Of a stretch of DNA of 31,291 nucleotides, positions 10,952 through 18,111 are shown one piece after another. The position numbers and the translations under genes were made by a program. Under the pieces are notes generated by a model that worked only from the letters and a program-made list of their open reading frames with translations, ran no database searches and was not told where the DNA came from. Source of the DNA: a virus; IMG/VR virus record IMGVR_UViG_3300033183_000048, positions 1-31,291 of that record; one strand, written 5' to 3'. Within the stretch, counting starts at the first letter, position 1, and every line of letters starts with the position of its first letter.

Positions 10952-12136
10952 TTACGAATGTGCCAACCCAACTGGACATACGTTACGCGCAATCAGTCCA
11001 TATTCTTTGTCGAATATCATGCTGTGCATTTCTCTAGCCGCAAACCATCCGTGAGATGATGCGTAGCTGTCAGAAGGTGCTAACGTGTTGAATGATTCGA
11101 TCTTACAGCCGTTGACCTCTTTCAAGACCTGATGATGAATGTGTCCTGTCAACCAATGGCGGTATGTTGTATTACCCCAGTCTTGCGGCCATAGACTAGC
11201 CATGACATTAGGCAGGTTTTCCATCTTCTGTCCGTCACCATGCGTTACACCGATCAGGCACTTTCCAAACACATATTTGTGATATTTAGACGGATCAATT
11301 ATCACATTTACGTTATCGTTGTTTGAGTAGTACATCGACAACGCCAACTGAATCCAATGCGTAGAATCCTGATCGTGATTACCTGCCGCGTTCACCACTG
11401 TGACTGTTTCGTGCTTCTCAAGAATACGGTTAATGCCGTGTATCATCGCCCACACAAAGACTTTGATGATCCGGTAATACCTTGAGTCCGCATCGAGGTG
11501 ATGACCTGACTGTGGCGTTTTGTTAGACCGTGAGTCAACGTGTAATGCATCACCTACGTTTACGAACAGAGCTTCCTTACTTGGCGGAGCAGAATTGACA
11601 AGGTAGTCAATAGCACCTTGCATGACTTCGTATGCCACTTGCGAATCAAAATCAGCAACTTTAGTTTCATCTTGATGCGTAAGTAATCCAAAGTGAGCAT
11701 CGCCCATAACATATGCCGTAAGCACTTTTTCTTCACTGACACCAAGGTGCTTGATAGGCTTTGATAATCCATCGTAATCGCGTAACGCATCTTTGATACC
11801 TTCTAATACTGCTATTGCTTGTGCTTCTTCATCTGCGCGGGTTTTAACCCACTGCATCATCATTCCCTTCTCTTTGTGATACAGGGTAGATGTGCCGCGT
11901 AGCTTTAATGTTTCAGGTAGGACATGGATGAGATCGTGGTCTGGTGAATAACCACGCTGTTCTGCGTGTTTCTTCACTTTCTGGACTGCTTCACTGATTG
12001 TTGTGTGATGCATATCCAAGGCTTTGGCGGCCGCACTGATTGAACCAAGTTCAATAACAGCTTCTAGTTTTTGCCTTTGTGCATCCGTTCGGCAAAACTC
12101 TAGTAATTTCGGATCAAGTTTTGTTGGTGACCCCAT
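10952..12136 (-). CDS. Metallophosphoesterase with N-terminal HTH
   Basis: A 394-residue protein. Residues 20-55 are a helix-turn-helix (GSISAAAKALDMHHTTISEA). Residues 140-340 carry the calcineurin-type metal motifs in order: GDAHFG (145-150), VGDALH (194-199), GNHD (252-255), THGD (298-301) and GHIHH (331-335). It should be a two-metal phosphoesterase, probably acting on nucleic acid or nucleotides. Similar HTH-phosphoesterase proteins are known in phages, without a clear role. It ends the late operon, after the lysis genes; the recurring AAGGAGCGAAT site precedes its ATG. Confidence 0.9.
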   Translation of the reverse strand: MGSPTKLDPKLLEFCRTDAQRQKLEAVIELGSISAAAKALDMHHTTISEAVQKVKKHAEQRGYSPDHDLIHVLPETLKLRGTSTLYHKEKGMMMQWVKTRADEEAQAIAVLEGIKDALRDYDGLSKPIKHLGVSEEKVLTAYVMGDAHFGLLTHQDETKVADFDSQVAYEVMQGAIDYLVNSAPPSKEALFVNVGDALHVDSRSNKTPQSGHHLDADSRYYRIIKVFVWAMIHGINRILEKHETVTVVNAAGNHDQDSTHWIQLALSMYYSNNDNVNVIIDPSKYHKYVFGKCLIGVTHGDGQKMENLPNVMASLWPQDWGNTTYRHWLTGHIHHQVLKEVNGCKIESFNTLAPSDSYASSHGWFAAREMHSMIFDKEYGLIARNVCPVGLAHS

Positions 12137-12149
12137 TGGATTCGCTCCT

Positions 12150-12542
12150 TCAATAACTCCATACTGTTGGGCGAATCATTCCGTCTTCAGGTTCACAAAT
12201 ATCTAAGTGCAGAAACCGCCCCGATCCTTTCTGCGCTACACCGATACCTGTAAACCCTATTTCTAATGCTAACTTTAGAACCTCGTATGCCTCACCACGT
12301 TCAACACCTATATCTGCTGCTTTACCCGTGGTATGCGCACCACCCTTTGTCGCGCCTCGTTCGATCTTTTTGGCCTCGATTGGATGACTGATGTCTCTGT
12401 ATGCCGATGTCACGCGCAATGGCTTCGCATAAGCTACACGGAGTTCTGTCAGCATCTCCATAAACCTTGCGTCCATCTTTTCGATACCAGTATGTGAGCA
12501 TGACATCTCCTGACTTGTGAAATACGGTGATTCCCAACTCAT
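12150..12542 (-). CDS. M15-family peptidase endolysin
   Basis: A 130-residue protein with the peptidase M15_3 core: TSAYRD (45-50), GGAHTTGKAADI with H70 and D77, and FLHLD with H112, giving the His-Asp-His zinc site. It should cut peptide bonds in peptidoglycan. No signal peptide is seen, so it needs a holin; the gene before it, overlapping as ATGA, is one. No cell-wall-binding domain, as usual for phages of Gram-negative hosts. Confidence 0.9.
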   Translation of the reverse strand: MSWESPYFTSQEMSCSHTGIEKMDARFMEMLTELRVAYAKPLRVTSAYRDISHPIEAKKIERGATKGGAHTTGKAADIGVERGEAYEVLKLALEIGFTGIGVAQKGSGRFLHLDICEPEDGMIRPTVWSY

Positions 12543-12904
12543 TTCTTCACCATCTCCATGATGCCTTTTCCTGCCTTCACGCCAAAGGACGCTAGCACGA
12601 TAACCATTAAGATTTCATGATACCAAGTCGGCAAAGTTGCCAAGGCATCGAAACCCGCTTGTATATGTGAAACCATGCTTGGTATAAAAACAAGAATCAG
12701 AGGTATGCTGAACACGATAGTCAGCCACTCGTCTTTCCAACTGTTCTTGGACGCTTCCGCCATGATCCTTTCCCAATCCGCAGTCGATTGCGCTGCTGTC
12801 TTGAGTGCGGTGGCTTTCGCCTCTGCGGTGGCCTTGGTTGATTCCGCCTTGGCACTGACCCATGTACCTGCCAAGTTCGTGATAGCTGTGACTAATCCAA
12901 TCAT
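12539..12904 (-). CDS. Holin (GTA 3TM holin-like)
   Basis: A 121-residue membrane protein. An amphipathic N-terminal region with an Ala/Lys/Thr-rich segment (17-45) is followed by WKDEWLTIVFSIPLILVFIP (membrane segment about 60-80) and a second segment about 93-112, ending with Lys. This matches the holin family named for three transmembrane helices of gene transfer agents. It lies directly before the endolysin with a 4-base overlap. Confidence 0.8.
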   Translation of the reverse strand: MIGLVTAITNLAGTWVSAKAESTKATAEAKATALKTAAQSTADWERIMAEASKNSWKDEWLTIVFSIPLILVFIPSMVSHIQAGFDALATLPTWYHEILMVIVLASFGVKAGKGIMEMVKK

Positions 12905-13086
12905 ACGTCATCACCTAATTGATCCGTTTGAACACAGATCGCCTCATAATTGATCTTTGGTTGCGGTGCAGTTGCCATGAAGAAATCTCGTGCTTCAAAG
13001 CAGTCTTCCATAGTCGGATACATACCGTTAGGGCTGACATAGTATCTGTCTGCCTCCACAAGTATGACAAACAGAATCCAAGTCAT
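12901..13086 (-). CDS. Small exported or membrane-anchored protein of the lysis cassette
   Basis: A 61-residue protein starting MTWILFVILVEADRYYVSPN. The short hydrophobic start could be a signal or anchor, and two Cys (DCFEARDFF; AICVQTD) may form a disulfide outside the cytoplasm. Similar small two-Cys proteins sit in lysis regions of other phages. It could be a spanin part or a periplasmic factor, but no lipobox or Pro-rich segment is seen. It overlaps the holin start as ATGA. Confidence 0.7.
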   Translation of the reverse strand: MTWILFVILVEADRYYVSPNGMYPTMEDCFEARDFFMATAPQPKINYEAICVQTDQLGDDV

Positions 13087-13087
13087 A

Positions 13088-13822
13088 TCAATCGTCCTGA
13101 TCTAATATGATGTCAAATGCGGCAGTAATTCGTGCATTGTTAGATCGAACCTTTGCCCTAACATCAATATCTGATTTTTCGGGAATCCGCACAGGGGCAG
13201 TAAATTCATACTCATATTTACCGCCACTGCCTGATACTTCAAACGAATGCCCAACCCTGAATGATTCTTGTCCAAAATATCGGACAAACATATCACCTGT
13301 CGCATCTGCACCTGCCTGACAAGTGCATACGCCTTTTGTGAGATATCCGATCTTGCCCGCAGGGATTGTATATACAGCCATTAAGGTCTGCGCTTTACCT
13401 GCTTTGATTCGCGCCACATTTGTGCCACCTTTCTGGACACTAATATCGCCTACGTTTGAGGTAGAGCCATTGGTAACGTAAGCGCGGAATAATCGCTTGA
13501 ATGAATTGGTACTTGTGACAGCCGCAGAACTGCTGACTACGATTGTTTCTTCCAGTTCCACATAGTCTGAGTCCAAGCCAACAAGAACGACTGATTTGCC
13601 GTTGTCTGATGCGTTTACGGCAGGAATACTGACTGTTCCTGCTGTATCCCATGTTGACCAAGGATAGGTAACATCGTTGATGTCCCAGATCGTGCCTGTC
13701 TGGTTCTGGCTCATCGCTGGAACAGCACCAAACTTATGTATCGAACTGATGTTTTGGAATTGGCCTTTGGCAACACCAAGTCCGTAATTCGGAAGTCGGA
13801 TCATATCCATGAACTGAGACAT
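13088..13822 (-). CDS. Putative virion structural protein
   Basis: A 244-residue protein starting MSQFMDMIRLPNYGLGVAKG. It is beta-rich throughout, with FKRLFRAYVTNG, GDISVQKGGTNVARI and IPAGKIGYLTKG segments, and ends DIILDQDD. I recall similar proteins among structural genes of marine phages, but have no firm function. It may be a minor tail or decoration protein. AAAGGAG precedes ATG 13822, and the start overlaps the upstream stop as TAATG. Confidence 0.7.
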   Translation of the reverse strand: MSQFMDMIRLPNYGLGVAKGQFQNISSIHKFGAVPAMSQNQTGTIWDINDVTYPWSTWDTAGTVSIPAVNASDNGKSVVLVGLDSDYVELEETIVVSSSAAVTSTNSFKRLFRAYVTNGSTSNVGDISVQKGGTNVARIKAGKAQTLMAVYTIPAGKIGYLTKGVCTCQAGADATGDMFVRYFGQESFRVGHSFEVSGSGGKYEYEFTAPVRIPEKSDIDVRAKVRSNNARITAAFDIILDQDD

Positions 13823-14271
13823 TAAATTGCTCCTTTGTTCTTCACCAACCAAAGCAACCAGATCACGATGCCGATTGCGCTCAATGTTCCAACAACTATT
13901 GCCAATGCTAACGCTATTTCTTTGATTTTCCTAGCCTTTGCTTGTTTTACTCTAATCTCAGCCAGATGCTTCTGCTTTTCAGCTTCTCTGCGATCTGCAC
14001 AAAACTTCATGTACTTATCCCAGTGACCAGTCCATTTCAGGATTTCTTTGACTTCTTCCCACTGTTGCTCCATCTGCGCGTGTGCAGCATAGAGTTCCAA
14101 GTCTGTTTTTTCTGGATCACTATGAACGGCTTTTTCGACTGCTTGTTTTGCAGTCATCATATCGCCAATGCCTTTGAATATCGCAGTGATGTCACCTGCG
14201 TGTTCTTTGGCTTCTTTGACAACTGCACAGGCCGCATTAAATGTGGCTAGCGCAGTGAGTGGATCGATCAC
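13822..14271 (-). CDS. Coiled-coil protein with C-terminal membrane segment
   Basis: A 149-residue protein starting from GTG, (M)IDPLTALATFNAACAVVKE. A helical, charged middle (about 45-115) fits a coiled coil, and residues about 118-142 form one hydrophobic segment before a short KNKGAI tail. The start overlaps the previous stop as GTGA. Such proteins with a DPLTAL start are common in marine phages near tail and lysis genes. A role in lysis or virion assembly is possible. Confidence 0.7.
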   Translation of the reverse strand: MIDPLTALATFNAACAVVKEAKEHAGDITAIFKGIGDMMTAKQAVEKAVHSDPEKTDLELYAAHAQMEQQWEEVKEILKWTGHWDKYMKFCADRREAEKQKHLAEIRVKQAKARKIKEIALALAIVVGTLSAIGIVIWLLWLVKNKGAI

Positions 14272-14501
14272 TTGTCTGCCTTGCTGTCGAGCTTATTAAA
14301 TATAGCTTTCAGCATATCTTTGACTTCTGTCATATCGTCACGGTAGTCGTCACGCCTGACATAAGTTTCTGGAAGGTTTCTTTCTAATTCTTGAATGTCT
14401 TTCTTCAGGCCATTCACTGCGTCCCAAATAGTCCGCAGAATCCAACCTGAAAGCATAAGGATCGCACCAAATACAGCATTGACAAGGCTTTGCATTTCCA
14501 C
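14268..14501 (-). CDS. Small membrane protein with coiled coil, possible holin or antiholin
   Basis: A 77-residue protein: an N-terminal membrane segment (VNAVFGAILMLSGWILRTIW), a coiled-coil-like region with NLPETYVRRDDYRDDM, and an end with FNKLDSKADK. This arrangement, including YVRRD and F.KLD.KADK, is a common small phage family often called holin-like. GTG at 14501 has AGGGA 8 bases upstream; an ATG two codons later is the alternative. Its topology differs from the holin at 12539-12904, so it may be a regulator or a second holin. Confidence 0.7.
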   Translation of the reverse strand: MEMQSLVNAVFGAILMLSGWILRTIWDAVNGLKKDIQELERNLPETYVRRDDYRDDMTEVKDMLKAIFNKLDSKADK

Positions 14502-14533
14502 TGGTTTGATCCCTATACAGTTGGTTTACAAGA

Positions 14534-15082
14534 TTATATCGAATCAGGCCAATCGTTGATAGGCGCATTCCCTGTCATGTTGCCATCGGCATCAACTGGC
14601 GCATCGTATAACTTGATAAATGCTGTCAGTGATTTGACTGCCTTGATCTTGGCTTCAATGTCATTAGAAGCCTGACGCACTGCTGCACGATATGTCAGCA
14701 CATCAGCAGATACAGAATAGTCAGCAACCTCAGTCGCCTTAATCACCATCCAATCAGTCGGGGCAAGCAATGATCCTGCTGTGACTTTAGTCTGCTCGAT
14801 TGCCTGTGACTTCAGACCTTTGGTGACGATCTGTACGCCATTTTCGTCAAGGATTGGATTACCGTCTTCATCGACCGCATCTACATCTGTGAGCGATTTA
14901 GGATTACCCGCACTCCAGTAGAAACGGTTGTCGAATGACTCTGGTTCGTCTTCCCAGACAAGACCCATTTCAGCCTTGTATTCGTCAGACCATACGTTCC
15001 AGTTGGTTGGATGCTTTACACCGTTGTCGTCAGTCCAAGACCGCCCAACGCGGATGATACGGTCATTATATTTCCATGCCAT
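14534..15082 (-). CDS. Tail-fibre assembly or attached structural protein
   Basis: A 182-residue protein starting MAWKYNDRIIRVGRSWTDDN. The C-terminal half (LLAPTDWMVIKATE, then LTYRAAVRQASNDIEAKI) resembles the C-terminal domain of phage fibre-assembly chaperones. Gly/Asn/Asp turns occur (DEDGNPILDENG; DADGNMTGN). It follows the fibre gene by 12 bases and has GGAG before its ATG, supporting a role with the fibre. It could also be a virion part. Confidence 0.65.
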   Translation of the reverse strand: MAWKYNDRIIRVGRSWTDDNGVKHPTNWNVWSDEYKAEMGLVWEDEPESFDNRFYWSAGNPKSLTDVDAVDEDGNPILDENGVQIVTKGLKSQAIEQTKVTAGSLLAPTDWMVIKATEVADYSVSADVLTYRAAVRQASNDIEAKIKAVKSLTAFIKLYDAPVDADGNMTGNAPINDWPDSI

Positions 15083-15094
15083 GATCTTCTCCTA

Positions 15095-17428
15095 TCAGCG
15101 GGCTGTTGAGTACTTAAATGGATTTTCGGCAAATGCCATGTAGATGTATGTCACTCCTGATCCATCAATATCACTAGAACTGCCTCTGATTTTAAATCCA
15201 TTTGATAAGAAATCTATGGGGTGTCCTGTCGCAGATGATTGATCGGCTGTATTACTGTTTGGTTGTAACCAAGTTATGCTTGGGTTGTATGCGTCCCTAG
15301 CGGCATCTTGGATGATCCACGGGTTAGTTGTACTAGCGGTCTTGATACATACAAATGCAGGTCTGAATCCAAGATAGACAAATGGGTCTGATCCGCCAAC
15401 GTAGCTACCGAATTTACTGAAGCCTTCGACACTATGGAAGCAGTAGGCGATGTAGTCATTGCCTGTATTGTTTGTTGATGAACCTGAGTAGTTGTTCACA
15501 TAAAACACAGTGCTTGTTGGTTGTGACGTTCCTGCTGTTCCTGATAAGAATCTTGGGTTGCTACCAGTCTGTACTGCGGCAGTTGAATTAAGTTCCAAGA
15601 ATCCGTTTGCGGTAATGTCTTGCACACCTTGATGATAGACAGCCCACGATGATGAAGCGTCACGATCTTTAACAATGATACATTCTGGTGCTTGGTCAAG
15701 GCCGTGTCCGACTGACTCGTTAGTGCTACCAGTATACGAGACAACACTAAACCCTGATGTAGTATTCGCAGAGACAGTCGAAGTGATGGAGCCATCAGTG
15801 TTGCTTACGCCTGATCCATTGGCTTTCCAGTTCCAAGCAACATAGTTAATACCGCTTTCGTTTGTGCCACCTGTACCAGTTCCATCTACTGTGAAACCAT
15901 CACTATCCAGTGAACTGATTGTGTTGTTTCCTGAACCTTCAGCGTCAGTTGCGTTTGTAGCTAAATAATTTGGTTGCGTTAATCCAACGCTAGTCAGACG
16001 ATGGTAGTAGGCTTCATTTCTTCCTTTTACCCACACCATATCGGGTTGAAAGCCAACGCCAGTAATAGCGTGATTAGTAGTATTGTCGCCCGTATACAAC
16101 ACAGTATTAAAGTAATCTTCAGGACTACTATCCTGTGCCGGATCAATGACAGGATCAGGTAGGTTGGCTGTGCTTAGTGCATTGAAGTCTGTTGGCGGTG
16201 TTTGGTCAAAACCTAATTGCCCACAATTTAACTGTGTGGACATAGAACTTGCCGTATACATAATCACATATGGAAACCACTGATCGCCATCATTCCATGT
16301 TGCAGTTGCAGTTGCGGCAGTTTCTGTACCATTGACATAGAATGTGACCGATTTCGTATCAGCATTAACAGCAATACCAATCACATCATTGGCGCTGTAA
16401 TTTGCCCCGCTTAAATATGTTGGATCGGCAGTCGCCAAACTTCCAGTGTATAAATCAGTCGTATTTCTTGCGATTCCAACACCTACTGAATTATTTGGCT
16501 TAACTGTAATTTTCATCTCAAAATACCATTTACCTATTGATGGTATTTCAAAATTTGCTCTTAAAGCATCGTCAGCAGTTGCGCTAGTCGCTATTAGATT
16601 GCCGTCTGACAGCGTGATTGCTGTGTTTTTATCTAAAGGATTCCAAGTACAGAAGTTATCAGTCGGACTATCCAACACCACATCGCTTGCAGTGAAATTG
16701 TTTGATGTCCAATCGTTGTTGTTGCCTGATACATCATTACCAATGTCAGTAGGGCTAGCAAAGTCGAGATAGAAGCCGTTTGTACCGTAAGAGCCTGAGT
16801 ATGCCTTGGGAATCCACACACCTGATTTGGTTTCACCGAATGAATCACCAGTTAACGCCTGATCATTGACGAAATTGACCTCAGCCATATAACCATCAAA
16901 GTATCCGTAGACACCGCTACTATCATCAGACGCACCTAGCTTTTGCTCAACCTGATACGATAGCCAAGTTTCTTTTGTGTCTGCCGGATATGTTGATGAA
17001 CTAAACGATGTGACACGCTGACCATTGACATATATTTTAGCCCTGTCTCCACTTGTCCCATTAGCAAAATCAGCGACAAATACCAAGTGATACCATGCAG
17101 ATGGGTCACGAAATACTTGGTTGGTGTAAAGGATTAAATCGTTTGTGCCGCCTTGCCGTGAAAAGAAACGTAAGCTGTTATCTGTCCAAAACCATGCGTT
17201 AGTTCTGTTGTTATCATCTGAGAATGCATCAAACAGGAATTGATGTGTGCCAAGATTGCCACGCTTGACCCACATAGAAAGAGTCCATTTTTGACGATTA
17301 CCTTCCGTAGATGGAGTCCGACTCAGATACGCACTATCGTTATCATTGAACCGCAGTGACTGATCTATCGTTTTTGGATAGAATCCAGTTACACCTGCGC
17401 CTGATAATAGAAAGTCACTTCCAAACAT
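15095..17428 (-). CDS. Tail fibre with LamG- and SPRY-like domains
   Basis: A 777-residue protein. After a short head-like start, residues about 25-215 form a LamG/concanavalin-like jelly roll (LSMWVKRG, then WYHLVFVADF, then KIYVNGQRV). Residues about 285-400 resemble SPRY (GKWYFEMKI, then GVGIARN, then FYVNG). The rest has three related modules, each with a phrase like F.P..V.VK (FQPDMVWVKG near 460, QAPECIIVKD near 578, FRPAFVCIKT near 690), and ends AFAENPFKYSTAR. It is probably the receptor- or sugar-binding fibre. It begins in a TAATG overlap with the upstream gene. Confidence 0.85.
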   Translation of the reverse strand: MFGSDFLLSGAGVTGFYPKTIDQSLRFNDNDSAYLSRTPSTEGNRQKWTLSMWVKRGNLGTHQFLFDAFSDDNNRTNAWFWTDNSLRFFSRQGGTNDLILYTNQVFRDPSAWYHLVFVADFANGTSGDRAKIYVNGQRVTSFSSSTYPADTKETWLSYQVEQKLGASDDSSGVYGYFDGYMAEVNFVNDQALTGDSFGETKSGVWIPKAYSGSYGTNGFYLDFASPTDIGNDVSGNNNDWTSNNFTASDVVLDSPTDNFCTWNPLDKNTAITLSDGNLIATSATADDALRANFEIPSIGKWYFEMKITVKPNNSVGVGIARNTTDLYTGSLATADPTYLSGANYSANDVIGIAVNADTKSVTFYVNGTETAATATATWNDGDQWFPYVIMYTASSMSTQLNCGQLGFDQTPPTDFNALSTANLPDPVIDPAQDSSPEDYFNTVLYTGDNTTNHAITGVGFQPDMVWVKGRNEAYYHRLTSVGLTQPNYLATNATDAEGSGNNTISSLDSDGFTVDGTGTGGTNESGINYVAWNWKANGSGVSNTDGSITSTVSANTTSGFSVVSYTGSTNESVGHGLDQAPECIIVKDRDASSSWAVYHQGVQDITANGFLELNSTAAVQTGSNPRFLSGTAGTSQPTSTVFYVNNYSGSSTNNTGNDYIAYCFHSVEGFSKFGSYVGGSDPFVYLGFRPAFVCIKTASTTNPWIIQDAARDAYNPSITWLQPNSNTADQSSATGHPIDFLSNGFKIRGSSSDIDGSGVTYIYMAFAENPFKYSTAR

Positions 17429-18111
17429 TACGATACCGCCAGTGTTGGTGCGCCTAAGATGATGCGTCCAGATGCCGCTACAACGTATGGAACAACGTCA
17501 GTTGCAGATGCAGTGGTTGATAGAGTGAGTCCTGCGCCACCGACAGTTTCGTAATCTGTGCCTAGCGATACAGTGCGTCCGCCAGTTCCGTCTTGAATGA
17601 AAACGATGAAACCAGACTGACCAACTGTTTCAGTGGTTGGATTAGACAATGTGATGTTTGCGCCAAGCGTATACACAAAGTTCTGATACGTTGAGAAGTT
17701 GATCGTCTTGTCAGCAGATAATGTTGCTGTCTCTGTGTCACCAACACCTCGTGCCGCAGTCAAAGTACCTATTACGTCAACAGCACCACTGTCAGCGATT
17801 GTAAGCCTCGCTGTGCCATCATCTGTCTTGAGTGATAATCCTGCACTGTCAATGGCCTGAACGACTGCTGTGCGGAATTCTACTTCATTGGATGTTTGAT
17901 CGAGATATGCAATGCTAATCCAAGCATCATCAGCTTCATTACGCATCTTCAGAAGATCATTTGCTGTGTCGTACCACAACTGATTCGCAAATGTGGTTGA
18001 TGGCTCTGATGCACCAGAACTAAGAGAAGCCAACGCGCCTAACGCATCATTCAGATCAGACCGAAATGCCGGAAAGCCTTGGTTAGCAATGTTGAAATCG
18101 TGTTGGCTCAT
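17428..18111 (-). CDS. Minor tail or fibre-base protein
   Basis: A 227-residue protein. MSQHDFNIANQGFPAFRSDL, then LWYDTANDLLKMRNEADDAW, is a motif I recall from fibre-like proteins in marine phages, followed by a beta-rich C-terminus ending with Gly/Thr/Ser repeats. It may connect the tip protein to the large fibre. It overlaps the tip gene stop as ATGA and the fibre start as TAATG. Confidence 0.75.
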   Translation of the reverse strand: MSQHDFNIANQGFPAFRSDLNDALGALASLSSGASEPSTTFANQLWYDTANDLLKMRNEADDAWISIAYLDQTSNEVEFRTAVVQAIDSAGLSLKTDDGTARLTIADSGAVDVIGTLTAARGVGDTETATLSADKTINFSTYQNFVYTLGANITLSNPTTETVGQSGFIVFIQDGTGGRTVSLGTDYETVGGAGLTLSTTASATDVVPYVVAASGRIILGAPTLAVS

